Source of the DNA: Gautieria morchelliformis
Taxonomy: Eukaryota; Basidiomycota; Agaricomycetes; Gomphales; Gomphaceae
DNA: 64,000 nt
Direction: 5' to 3'
NCBI GenBank assembly: GCA_015179125.1
Contig: WHVA01000060.1
Coordinates: 62,001 to 126,000, forward strand
Of this stretch, positions 51,102-62,808 are shown piece by piece. Position 1 is the stretch's first letter, and every line of letters begins with the position of its first letter. Below the pieces are notes generated by a model, which had not been told where the DNA came from, did no database searches, and saw only the letters and a program-made list of their open reading frames with translations. Position numbers and translations under genes: made by a program.

Positions 51102-51415
51102 TGTCATGACCTGTTTATGTCTTGTATCCAGTAACTCCATTTTCCCTTTCGTCACCCCACTTCTATGTTCGCTCTGTTCGCTCTTCACCAAATTCGCCAA
51201 ACAGTTATTGACTACTCGCATCATTTGCCAGTAGGCACGCCATCAAACATGATCAACATCCTTTACCCGGCTTGATGGTTCATCACTGGTCCCATCATCT
51301 TCTCAACTCAACCCCTTTGGGTGTTCCTATGGCCGGAATGCATTCACGGGATGTCCTACCCGTAGATCGTTTGGGATCAACCCAGCAGACGAAGAGTCCA
51401 TGCAGGGTAACATGT

Positions 51416-52413
51416 TGTCAAGATTGGTTTTTAGGCGTTAATATCGTGTATTAGTGAACACAGCGAATGCCCGAATAACTTGTGCAAATAAGTATGCCGG
51501 TCGATGAATAGGTGAACCAATAAATGTTCACAAGATAAGAGGACTGCCTGAACCAAGCTCGCCCTATCTACAGTTGTAGCGAAATAGCCTGTGGCACTTG
51601 ACGATGTAATGTGCAAGGTGTCACGGAAGGGTTGTCTAAGTAGTGACAATCCCTTCGCTGACAGCACAGAGAATAGTTCGAAGGCTAAGGTAACGAAGAT
51701 GAAGTGTGAGAACTCACCAGTGATGCCTAAGTCCTCTTCTGGTCGAAGATAGAAATCTACAAGAGAAGGCTCAAGATGATAGCCACAGCGAGGTCAAGTT
51801 TGCACAAGATGGACGTATGATAATTGAACTGGAGAATATACATGCGAATGTAAACCACTTATATCGAATGCTCATGTGGTAACAGTGAATAGGAAAGAGG
51901 CCATCATGAGTCAGGGTTGGATAGGGGTGCGCAGTCATGATACAGATAGATGGAATAAACATACAGTAGAATGAAAGAAGGGTGCGAACATGAAACAATG
52001 GAGAGGAAAGAGGGCGAAGGCTCCTATGTACGGAAATACGCCTTGGGACCCACATATACACCACCCTGCACGGACTCTTTGTCTGCTGGGTTGATCCCAC
52101 ACGACCTACGGGTAGGACGTCCCGTGAATGCATTCCGACCATATGAACACCTAAAGGGGGTTGGATCGAGAAGGTGATGGGGTTAGTGATGAACCATCAT
52201 GCCGGGTAAATGGTATCGATCATAGTTGATGGCGTGCTTGCTAGCGAAATATGCGAGCAGCGAATAGTCGTTCGGAGAATGGGGCGAACAGCGAACGAAG
52301 TGAACGTAGAGGAAGGGTGGTCGAAGGGTGGGGCTAACTCTGGTGAAGATGCTAGGGAGTGACGAGGGGGAACGTAAAGACAGCGGGGTAAGGGAAATAG
52401 ACAGGTCATGACA
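51416..52413 (-). repeat. Solo LTR-B (998 bp) inside another LTR-B, TSD CATGT
   Basis: On the plus strand TGTCAAGATTGG...GTCATGACA, flanked by CATGT at 51411-51415 and 52414-52418. Opposite orientation to its host LTR. Defines the normal family length of about 1 kb. Confidence 0.94.
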
Positions 52414-53097
52414 CATGTATGCAGGTCTCAAGGCGTGTTTTCGTACATAGGTACCTTCGTCCTCTTTCCTCCCCATTGTTTCACATTTGCACTCCTCCTT
52501 ATCTCTATTGGATGTGTTTCACCTATTTTGTATCCTGACTGCGCACCCCTATCCAACCCTGACTCATGACAGCCTCTTTCCTATTCACTGATATCATATG
52601 AGCATTCGGTATAAGTAGTTTACATTCACATGTATATTCCCCAGTTCAATTATCATACGTCTATCTTGTGCAAAACTTGACCTCACTGTGACCATTGTCT
52701 TAAGCCCTCTCCTATAGATTTCTATCTTCGACCAGAGGAGGACTTAAGCACCACTGGTGAGTTTCTGTACTTCACCTTCGTTACCTTAGTCTTCATATTA
52801 TTATCTGCGCTGTCGGCGAAGGGCTCCGAAGGAGCACCTTCGCCCCGGCAAAAGGATTGTTGCTGCTTGACAACCTTTTCGCAACACCTTGCACATTACA
52901 TCGTCAAGTGTCACGGGCTACTTCACTATGACTGTAGATAGGGTGAGCTCCATTCAGGCAGCCCTCTTACCTTCTGAACATTTATTGGTTCATCTTATTT
53001 GCCAAATGGCTACGGTGTACCTAAGCCGCCAGGCTGAAAAACGCGAATTTGAAGTTTTGAAATTCCGCTATAGTACTTAGGTCAGTTTCTCTACACA

Positions 53098-54329
53098 TAG
53101 TGCATAGTCTAGAAGACATCCTCATATGAAGAACTCTACAAGCTCTACATGTAGCAGCTGGAGGACGCAAAGGGTAAGACACACAAAGAAGGCCGCTGGA
53201 AAGAACATCGTTGCTAATGATTACAAAGGTTCTGAAGTTGGCAGCAATGCGGAGGATTTCGAAATGCCTTCTGGTATGTGAGTCCTTTAACACGATGATG
53301 AGATGTTTCACTTGTTTCAGACAGTGAACCACAGCAGCAGATGAAGAAAATATCCAACAAGTCGCGCAAATACTGTGAGCTACTAGTATTCTCCACCGAG
53401 TGGTTGATACTGACGCGTACTTACAACCAGAATCGCAGAGTGTGAACCTAGTTGAGCACACTCCCACACCCGCTCCAACTTGGCATCTCACCCTTCCTCA
53501 CATCACTCCACCAGCGCGCACCGCTCGCATGGGAGCCCATTGACTCCAGTCCCATACTACACACCTGGCCAGGAGCCAATTATTGCACGTACGTCAGACG
53601 CGGACGGGCGGACGGGTGGCTACATGATCATCCTCCGAAGGGGCGGTGGGTTGAGATTCTGGTGTGTCTTGCTTGAACTGGTCAATTTTTCGTACATGAT
53701 GAATAACCTTAATTATTCCAGCACCCAATGCACGCCCACCCAGCATATGTCTCCCCTGCTTCCCCGTCTTCAAGTTACGCCACCAGTTCCTCATCGTGCT
53801 ATGCTTCGTTTACCAAGGAGAAGCCGCTATTCAAGAGATTGTTTGGAGTCGAGTGGGGTGATAAGCGCTCTAGGTGGGTCGGATTATCGTTTTCAATTCT
53901 TGCTATTTTCTTTTCCAAATACTCCGTTTATTCTTTGTCACTGCATATTCCTAGCAGGAATCCCCACAGTAACCAGGCCGGACCCTGCTGTGATGGAAGA
54001 AGATGAGCAAAACCCTATCTAGCATGCCGTGGATCATTTCAGTATAGAAATTCCACTTGGCATTAATTCAGGGGAACATGACCAGGTAAAATAATCAAAA
54101 GGAAGCTCATGTTCGAAGAAGGACGTGGGAGCGGGCCTGAAGTTGAAGCCTACAGAGACCTTAGTCCTAGCCAGTCAAGATGTAGGCCAGAAATTAAGAT
54201 GTCCATGAGTACTAACTGACATGTACTGTACTATGACGGTTGGCTGCCGATCTCACCCACTGTTGAAGAAGCTTAATCTCGACCCTACTGAACCCTATGG
54301 CGATATGCAACCTGAGTCGAGTATGCGCC
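53098..54329. other. Interior of the TIR element, unrecognised
   Basis: Ser/Pro/His-rich plus-strand frames (for example 53480-54022) with plausible splice sites near 53640, 53720 and 53870 hint at a captured gene piece, but no family is recognised and no transposase motif is visible. Confidence 0.3.
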
Positions 54330-55221
54330 TGTCAAGATTGGTTTTTAGGCGTTAATATTGTGTATTAGTGAACACAGCGAATGCCCGAATGACTTGTGCG
54401 AATAAGTATGCCATTCGGCGAATAGGTGAACCAATAAATGTTCACAAGATAAGAGGGCTGCCCGAGCGGAGCTCGCCCTATCTACAGTCGTAGTGAAAGA
54501 GCCCGTGGCACTTGACGATGTAATGTGCAAGGTGTCACGGAAGGGTTGTCTAAGTAGTGACAATCCCTTCGCCAGTGAAGGTGCTCCTTCGGAGCCCTTC
54601 GCCGTCAGCACAGAAAATAGTTCAAAGGCTAAGGTAATGAAGATGAAGCATGAGAACTCACCAGTGATGCCTAAGTCCCCTTCTGGTCGAAGATAGAAAT
54701 CTCCAGGAGAAGGCTCAAAACGATGATCACAGTGAGGTCAAGTTTGCACAAGATGGACGACGTATGATAATTGAACTGGAGAATATACATGTGAATGTAA
54801 ACTACTTATATCGAATGCTCGTAAGGTATCAGCAAATAGGAAAGAGGCCGTCATGAGTCAGGGTTGGATAGGGGTGCGCAGTCATGATACTAAGTAGATG
54901 GAATAAACATACAATAGAGTGAAGGAAGAGTGCGAACATGAAACGACAGAGAGTAAAGGTGGCTAAGGCACCTATGTGCGAAACCATGTCTTGGGACCTG
55001 CATACATGCTACCCTGCATGGACTCTTCATCTACTGGGTTGATCCCGCACAACCTATGGAAGGGATAGCCCGCGAATATACTTTGGCCATATGAACACCC
55101 AAAGGGGTTGGATTAAGAAGATGATGGGGTTAGTGATGAACCATTGCGCCGGGTAAATGGTATCGATTGTATTTTGATGGCATGCCTGTTGGCAAAATGT
55201 GCGAGCAGCGAATCGTGGTTC
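54330..55221 (-). repeat. LTR-B fragment (truncated)
   Basis: Plus strand starts TGTCAAGATTGG as in other copies and aligns to about 90% of the LTR, until an LTR-A starts at 55222. Confidence 0.85.
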
Positions 55222-55482
55222 TGTTACGACCGTTCATTTCCGACTTCCGACCCTCAGTTCCGCCACACCTTTCCGCTCCTCCGATATTTCCGCAACACAT
55301 TCCGCCCCTCCGATATTTCCGACATTCCGCCCCTTGTACATTTTCCTTGTTCTTTCGACTCTATTACTCGGACCCACCGGACCCACCTCACTGTCCATCA
55401 AGACCATATATCCGGCCACCCTTGTAATTCGTTGTCAGATATGTTTTCCCGACCCCTTGTTCTTTGCCATTGTTCTACCTTA
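55222..55482 (+). repeat. LTR-A fragment
   Basis: First 260 bp of LTR-A (TGTTACGACCG..., TTCCG-rich), inserted in the LTR-B and then cut off directly before the right TIR. Confidence 0.88.
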
Positions 55483-55744
55483 TTAGGTTGTGTAGAGAAA
55501 CTTAAGTACTCTAGTAGCCGAACTTGAAAAGTTCAAAATCGCGTTTTTCAGCCTGGCGCTTTAGGTACACAATAAAATGGCACACTTCTTCGCACAAGCT
55601 ATTTGGGCATTCGCTGTGTTCACTAATACACGATATTAACGCCTAAAAACCAACCTTGACAGTATAATTGAACTAACAACTACAGTCAAAGCATTCTTCT
55701 ATCTCTCATGTCATCTATTTTGGATTAAGGTGTCAATTAGTGCC

Positions 55745-56782
55745 TTTCAACAAGTAGAATCTATTGCTCAGTGACTGAAACCACTGTGTTCGCCCCTCTT
55801 CTATGTGCTGACTAAGCCTTTCGAGGCGCGTCCAGCACTGATGAATGAGAGTCACGTGACCGTGTCGACAGAAGAACGGTGTCGATCCAAGGGATAATCA
55901 AATCAAAAGCGTTCGCTTTTAAGGTAGTATAGAGTAAACAATGATAGTAGACCCCCGACGAAGATTTGGAATAAACTATCAATATCTGAGCTCTGTAGCT
56001 ATCAAACAAGACTACAGTAATTTCAGGAGGCAGAATAATTGATTCTGGATGATTTCGTTCATACATTTGTACTAGCTATTTATACTATGTTGATAGTAAC
56101 TACTAGTGTTCAAGATATTTGATGGATGGGTCGAAAAGCTACTTGTAACTAAGGGGTGACTAATTTATAGTCATAAAGTCATGGGGTGATGGGGATGGTG
56201 TTAGGATTGTCTGGGCTTTGGAATAGAGATCTGTACCTAGTATACAAAGCCCCTGTCCACATGATGTTAAGATAGTAATCAGTCAGACGTGTCATGGGGT
56301 TCAAATAGAAAAAAGGAGCTGAGTTTACCCTGCCCAGCATAAATGCTGGGCTTGGGGATGGGGCCGCTGTCTCTGTGCCCTTTCTGTAGGGCAGCTGATT
56401 GAGTATGTATACTGCAGGTGACATTCTCAGGTCGCTCCACAGCACCCTGTACTCCTGTGCAGTCTATTGTCCTCTGCGGCGTTTGGTGCCCACACCCCTC
56501 GGTGCCTATGGCCTGGCGCCTGTCGACGTCATGGCCGATGCCATCATTCGATAGGCGCGCCATCCCTGATCGACCGCAGGTGGTCGATGCTCGAGCTTCT
56601 GTACATTACCCGATCTATGGGTAATATAGCATGTCGTAAATTCGTGTGATCGTCGTCTGCGCCGACGTCTATCATAAATGTAATTTCTGTTTCTTTTTTT
56701 TTTTTTTGTTTTTCTTTCTTTCTTTATTAGTTTCTTTTATATATAAATGATTTGAAATGGGATAGTTGTGTTTATCACAACA
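55745..56782 (+). repeat. LTR-H, first copy (about 1.04 kb)
   Basis: Aligns throughout with 57257-58298 (about 75-80% alike), including TAGCTATCAAACAAGACTACAG, TATTTATACTAT and GACGTCATGGCCGATGCCATC, and ends TATCACAACA. The left end is blurred. Confidence 0.78.
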
Positions 56783-57256
56783 ATCTACACAACAAGAACA
56801 ACCTGTTGTCCATAGAACTCGCTCAACAGGCCCTGTTCCTACTCCAGCACCACTTCCCCAGCAAACAGCTTCCGCCTGATTTCCCTTGCAAAACCCCACT
56901 GGAGACATCATCCCTTTCTCCTGCTTAGTCGCTATGTCTGCATCTCGGCCTATACCACATCTTCTGGTCCCTGAACATGCATCACCACCTCATTTCGATG
57001 TTCAATGCCAGCTAACTCCAGGCGAACAGCACTTCTCCCCTCAGCGCCCACTTTCAGCCAGTACTCCCATATCTAGCCACAGGCCCAGTGCCGATTCTTT
57101 ATGCCGCCTATTGGCCCCTAATTTGCCTGGTGATCGTCCACAGAACCCCAGCAGCTTTCAAGCACCTTATCCTTCTAGGCTTCCTCGGATTGTCGGTGCC
57201 TCAGGACCCCGATTACAATCGACCTTCGCACTTTTATGATTTATATCAGATTAAAA
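56783..57256 (+). other. Short internal piece between the two LTR-H copies
   Basis: A Pro/Ser-rich plus-strand frame (56886-57239) in the style of the gag N-terminus of gypsy H. Probably the leftover of another H-type element. Confidence 0.45.
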
Positions 57257-58298
57257 TGTTTTGATAGATAACTTCTATTGCTTAGTGGCTGGAACCGCTA
57301 TATTTGTCCCGTCGCTGTGTGCTGACTAACCTTGGCGAGGCGCGGCCGTCACTGATGGATGGTGGTCACGTGACCATGTCAATGGAGAAATGGGTTCGAT
57401 CTAGAGAACGGCTGTCTCAAAAGGCTTCGCTTTTGAGATAGTTTAGAGTAGATAGTAATAGTAGACTCTCAGCAAAGATTTGGAGAAAACTATCAAGGAT
57501 TAAGTTCTGTAGCTATCAAACAAGACTACAGTTACTTCAGGGGGTGAAACAGTAAATTCTGGATGATCGGTTCATACATTTGTGGTAGCTATTTATACTA
57601 TAATAGTGATAACTACCAGTGTTCAGGATAATGAATAAATGGGTTGAAAAACTATGTGTAAATAAAGGGGTGACTATTTGTAGTCATAAAGCCATGAAAA
57701 AGATGGGGATAATAACAGGGATGATAGGCTTTGGAATAGAGTCTTGTACCTACTATACAAAGCTCCTGTCTACATGATGTTAGGATAGTAATCAACTGGT
57801 CGTGTCATGGAGTACAATAGGGAATGGAAATTAGATTTCTCTTATGCAACATAAATGCTGCTCTTGGTGATGGGGCCGCCATCTCTGTGCCTCTTCTGTG
57901 GGGCAGCTGATTGAGCATTCATGTTTGGAATGATGTTCTGTCGTCATTCCATAACGTCCAGTGCTCCTGTGCAGTCTATGTACCTCTGCGGCGTCTGGTG
58001 CATGCACCTCCTCAGTGCCTGTGGCCTGGCACCTGTCGACGTCATGGCCGATGCCATCTGCCAACAGGCGCGCTGTCTCTGATTGGTCACACATGGCCGA
58101 TGCCTTCGTTCCTGTATCTTATCTAATTGATATATAAGATAGCTACTGATTGTGATGTCATGTGCTGCTTGCGCGTATCAATGTCTGTGATGTCGTGAGT
58201 GTCGTTTCCATTCTTTAATAGATTCTTCTTTTTGTTTCTTTTGTTAGTTTCTATATATTAGGATGATTTAAATAACATAGTTGCGTATATCACAACAT
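57257..58298 (+). repeat. LTR-H, second copy: 5' LTR of gypsy H (1042 bp)
   Basis: TGTTTTGATAG...ATCACAACA, followed directly by the gag region. TATA-like TATTTATACTATAAT near 57591. Confidence 0.75.
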
Positions 58299-60000
58299 GA
58301 ATGACCCCACTTGCCACCGAATTCACCTAGTCATACTCCAAATCCATTTCTCGATGTGCACTATGCCCAACGTCCTCCTTATATCCAGCCTACACCACCT
58401 CTCAATACTGGGCACCCTACCCCCATACAAGCGGAATTTCGGGCTCACACGCCTGCTTCGCACAACTCTCCGTCTCATTCACATCACTCACATGCCTCTT
58501 CCCACTATTCTTCACAGTCCTCACCATTCGGTACACAGCGACCACACTCGAGTCGATTCCCAACAAGGTCTTCCTCCCCAGGCGCCTTTAGCGGATCAGG
58601 GACATCATGCTGACCCTGTGCTTGGACAACACCTTGGCTATCCTTTCGGTGGCATGCCTTATTACGATCCGAATGCTGCGCCATTTGGGGGCGCCCCACC
58701 TCTATTTGCAGGACAACCTCCCCTGCAACAACCTCCAGCACAGATTCCTGCCCCACATGGTGGACCTGCACCTCTTCCATTCACAGGACAACCTCCCCTG
58801 CAAAAACCTCCAGCACAGATTCCTGCCCCATATGGCGGGCCTGCACCTCTTCCATTCGGGACAACCTCACCCCTTCACGGGACAACCTCCCCCACAGCAA
58901 CCTCCGGCACAGATTCCTGCCCTACCTGGTGGGCCTGCACCTTCTCCCCCACCACCTTTCGGCCCACCCTTTCCTCATTTTGGAGTACCTCCGATTGGGC
59001 CTCCCAGACCTCCTGGCCCACCTCCACCTCCTGGTGGAGGGCCTTGGCTGCAACCAGGATTCCCCTGGAACCCCTATTATCCCTTTCCTTTTGCCTACCC
59101 TCAGGCCACCCCTGATGGTGATTCCGATGCTGCGAAACCTGACAAATTCACAGGAAAAGAACCTTGCCTTCTCCGAACATTCATCGCTAGTTGTATTATG
59201 GTCTTTGACAACAAGCCATGAAAGTTCCAGCAGGAACGACAGCAAGTCTCCTATGCAGCATCCTACCTCAGCGACATTGCCTTGATCTGGTGGGAACCCT
59301 TTCCCATTCAGGTCCCAGAACCTCCCATTCAGAGCAACTGGCTTACCTTTGTTGATGAACTTAATCATCTTTTCGGTCAGGTCGACATCATCCAGGTTTC
59401 TGAGCGAGCTATTCGCAAGCTCAAGATGCTCGACACCTATCACGTCAATCACCACATGACCACATGACCACATTTGCTGAGTTGTCCTCTTACATCGAGT
59501 GGAATGATGCCACCCTTTACGACACTTTCTATAATAGCCTCACCGCGCCTATCAAAGACCACATGCTCTCTTATGAACATCCCGAAAGCCTCAACAATCT
59601 CAAGTGTCAGGCTCTTCTCATTGACAATTGCTACTGGGAGCGTCAAGGCAAAAAGCAGATTACAACTTCCATTCGTCCCCCGTCCTCTTCCAAACCATCC
59701 TCCACACCACATGCTAACGCTCATCCCAGACCCTCTGCAGCAGCCAATCCCGATGAACAGAAAGACCTTTCTGGTATCCTCGATGCTACCAGACGTACTG
59801 AAGCCGAGAAAGAGCGACGAAAATCCAAAGGCCTTTGTCCTTATTGCGGCGAACCCCCCACACATCACACAAAGGGGTGCCGCTATCAGGAGCCTGCCTC
59901 AACCACTGGCATGGCTATCTTCACCCTCGAAGGCGATCCTCAGGTTGCCACTCTCGAAGAGGTTTCTGAAGATAGCGCAGACTCTCCCAGGGAAGACTAG
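58299..60000 (+). pseudogene. Gypsy H gag, frameshifted
   Basis: A Pro/Gln-rich N-terminal part with about three tandem 75-bp units (58702-58960; GQPPLQQPPAQIPAP) shifts frame in the third unit. Capsid part: KPDKFTGKEP, a stop after FDNKP near 59221, WWEPFPI, LNHLFGQVD. A duplicated ACCACATG at 59455-59473 shifts the frame again into 59464-60000 (FAELSSYIEWND, DHMLSYEHP) with CCHC-like CPYCGEPPTHHTKGC and an acidic end. Same general Gag plan as gypsy A. Confidence 0.78.
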
Positions 60001-60009
60001 CTCACGATC

Positions 60010-60830
60010 CCTCTGTGGTGTTAACGATGGGTCGCTCTATTCCTTTGAACACCAATCCTATCTACTCTGTACCATCTGTGTATCTGTTCACTTCTATTAG
60101 TTCCTATTCCGATTCCTCCTTCAGCATCCATGTACACCTTCCCGGTCTCTCTAACTCCATTCCTACTCTCATCGACTCTGGTGCCACTTTGAATTTCATT
60201 GATAGCTAATTCTCCTCTCATCCTGGTTTCTTATTTTACATCGCTCTGTTCACCAATTGCTCTCTCCCTTTTTGATAGGAAACCAGCCACCGCTGGTTTT
60301 ATTCACGAATATCTAGATACTAGTCTCATATTCAGCAACTCCTCTTCGCAGGACATTTCGCTACTTGTCACCCCTTCGACCACTCCTATTTTCAAATCCT
60401 TCTGGTTACAAACATAGATGGCGAGCCATTACTTCTCTCAGCCAAACATATTGAGAATCACTCCTCTGAGTCCTCCATATCTCTTCCCCACACTCTTATC
60501 CACCCATTTTCAGCCGAAGAAGAAAGCATAATAAAAAACGAAACTATTCGATCAAAAACAGCGCCCGAGCCCATTCCAAACCATCCTCACCTATGTACAC
60601 CATGTATAGATTCACTAAATGAAAACCACTCTCAACACCAGGTGCGATGGTCTGAACACCTGTCAGGATTCAACTACATCACTCCCTACCGAAATGGGCA
60701 ACTCGGCATGAAGCCTGATGCATTGACCCGTTGGGGTAACGTGTACCCTAAAGGGGGGAATGGTGCTTGCGCATTGGCGAATCCTCACAACTTCCATTTG
60801 AGAGACTAGGCGATCCCTTCAGTCCTCTTT
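60010..60830 (+). pseudogene. Gypsy H pol remnants (protease and RNase H end; RT deleted)
   Basis: Protease LSNSIPTLIDSGATLNFID near 60150-60205. After a few hundred unclear bases the end of RNase H appears (WSEHLSGFNYITPYRNG, KPDALTRWGNVYPKGGN, ANPHNFH, 60645-60810), which in gypsy A is over 400 codons downstream. RT is therefore deleted. Confidence 0.72.
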
Positions 60831-61103
60831 GCTTCCCCTCTCGCCACCTTCAACTCCAATCGAAATCGACTCCCCCGACAAATACAAAATCACGAAAATC
60901 CTTGATAGTCATATTTGCTGAAGGAGGCTGGAGTACTTAGTAGAGCGGAAGGGAAATGAGCACACCCCCCAGGCTTCGTCTTGAGAACCCTCTTCGAATG
61001 TGACTAACTCGCTGAATTTCACACCAGGTATCCGAAGAAACCAAAGGCTTAGGATCAAACTCCAAGAAATGCTTCTATGTTCAAAATAATTCTAAAAACC
61101 ATT
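60831..61103. other. No gene recognised
   Basis: Decayed tail of gypsy H grading into the 3' flank of the Cys-rich gene fragment. Confidence 0.3.
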
Positions 61104-61693
61104 CTACTTCATTAATTTCCTAATAGTCGCCTGGACTCCCTCTAGTTCTAAAACAGCTCCATTTAATTCGTTCAATTTCACCAACACATTCCTCATCAGA
61201 TCCTCCGACATCTCCACCGGCTCCTCCACCCTTTCCTCGGCAACCAGTGTAGACATTCAAGTGCCTTCGAAGGTATCTGGAAATCAGCCGAAGATAGTTA
61301 TGAGGAAAATAGAAGGGACTTACCAAGAATACCCTTCAAAGAGATTGACGATGAACCCCCAGTCGACCCCTTATCCTTCACCTTCCCCTTTGCCTTGGTC
61401 TTCATGCCCCGCTCCCTCACCTCAGCCTCTCGACCATCCTTCTCCTCCTTCGCTTCATAATCTAAGCCAGGAATCATAACTTCACATGAGTTTGAACGAT
61501 GAAAGGAAGGATCGAAAGAAATGTTTCCTTACCCTCTGGCGACACACAGGCCTGGCGATCATGGATACATCGCCCACACATTTTTCCCACCAGCCCGCTA
61601 CACGTGTGATTGTAGCGGAGACATCTCCTGCACTTCGCTGACTTGATCACCGGCTCGGGCTATGGTGGGGACTTCGGTTAACTCTGCGAACAT
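61104..61693 (-). pseudogene. Cys-rich (CxxC) fungal protein, C-terminal exons
   Basis: Three minus-strand exons inferred from GT-AG borders: 61693-61534 (KCRRCLRYNHTCSG, MCGRCIHDRQAC: two C-x2-C-x6-C units), about 61470-61324 (Lys/Glu-rich, KTKAKGKVKDKG), and about 61250-61104 (amphipathic helix NVLVKLNELNGAVLELEG, stop 61104). The pattern recurs in many agaricomycete proteins of unknown role; zinc binding is likely but unproven. The N-terminal part is absent, and a stop near the last acceptor suggests a fragment rather than a working gene. Confidence 0.45.
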
Positions 61694-62232
61694 CTGTGAA
61701 AATGATGGACACTTACCCCAATGTAAATCATCCACCCTAAGAGATAGGCATGATCAGGGTACCCTTGCTTCTGTATGGGATCCTGCTTTGCCGGTCAATT
61801 AGGAGAAATTCCATGTATTTTCGATATAGTGACCTTAAAATATAGCATACAGGTATTGCTATCATTGGGGATGAACTATTTAAACTTCCTCTAATTTCCT
61901 ACCATTTCTTCGCCATTTTTAACGAAGTCTTTGGCTCAAAACACTTCTATTCTGTTGCAGCAGAGTTATGAATCCACATGTATCCACAACTCTGCTTATT
62001 CAAACTCCGATGCGCGCGAACCCGAACTCGAGCCTGTGGACACTTACGCACCCACAAACTCTGGCCAACCTACCGGTTCAGACTCAGCACTCTGGAAATA
62101 GCAATTTATTCCCAAGCCTCCACAACACAGTTTGTGCAATACAAACTCAGCCCAACCTATGCTACCATAGCAACAAGGCTATGCTAGGCTGTGCTGTGCC
62201 ATGACTACACTCCTAAAATAGAATTAGGGTCA
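61694..62232. other. No gene recognised
   Basis: Non-coding; leads into the TGACTCA-rich block. Confidence 0.3.
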
Positions 62233-62808
62233 TGACTCACTGCCAAGCTGGAGTATTATTGGTCCAAAGTCTTGTGACTTGGGAAATGACTCCTGCATGA
62301 CTCAGAGCCTGGCTCGGCACATGACTCATGCTTGAACTCTGGTGTATCATTGGCTGAGAGGCCGCTTACCAATGAAAGGCTGTGTTGAGCTAATCCTCTT
62401 TAAGTATAAGGGTGTATCTTATTCTTAGACGTGACTCATGCCTGACTCACTACCCCATTTCTGCATGACTCACCCCCTAATCGTGGGGTGCGATTGGTCA
62501 ACACGAGTTCTGACTCATTACCCTTTTTCACTCTGACTCACTACCCCATTTCTGTGTGACTCAGTGCATGACTCACTCCCTAATCGTGAACCGCGATTGG
62601 CCAACACATGCTCTGACTCACTACCCTATTTCTCTCTGACTCACTACCCCATTTCTTTGTGACTCAGTGCATGACTCACACCCAAATCGTGAACTGCGAT
62701 TGGCCAACACATGCTCTGACTCACTACCCTTTTTCTCAATGACTCACTACCCTATTTTTTCGTGACTCATTCTAGTCTATTAATAGATGGTAGATACAAT
62801 ATAAAAGG
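62233..62808 (+). promoter_or_regulatory. Dense promoter array: 17 TGACTCA sites, ATTGG boxes and TATA
   Basis: Seventeen exact TGACTCA words (first 62233, last 62763), all in the same orientation, several within imperfect 80-100 bp tandem units that also carry GATTGGCCAAC (inverted CCAAT; around 62492, 62596, 62698). TATAAAAGG follows at 62800. TGACTCA is the Gcn4/AP-1-type bZIP site. Probably the U3 of an LTR, but a second LTR copy is not in the window. Confidence 0.7.

Larger units (their letters stand above)
53011..55573. mobile_element. TIR DNA transposon (about 2.56 kb), no transposase seen
   Basis: Inverted repeats 53014-53097 and 55490-55571 are about 83% alike over some 84 bp (outer part GTGTACCTAA...CGCCAGGCTGAAAAACGCG). 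It interrupts an LTR-B, which resumes on the other side with AAATGGC repeated (53004-53010 and 55575-55581), i.e. a 7-8 bp target duplication. That size fits hAT- or KDZ-like elements, but the superfamily is not settled. The interior carries unrecognised sequence plus LTR-B and LTR-A pieces. Confidence 0.7.
51102..55661 (+). repeat. LTR-B (forward), split by a solo LTR-B and a TIR transposon
   Basis: Pieces 51102-51415, 52419-53010 and 55574-55661 add up to about 995 bp and run from TGTCATGACC to CAACCTTGACA. No matching TSD at its ends (ATATG versus GTATA). Confidence 0.82.

Noticed and set aside
56690..56730. Poly-T/TTTC run as a non-LTR retrotransposon tail
   Set aside because: It is inside LTR-H near its end and the second LTR copy has a related T-rich stretch at the same place.
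62233..62770. CRISPR-like array
   Set aside because: Units are of uneven length with no unique spacers; it is a tandemly duplicated promoter segment in a eukaryotic genome.
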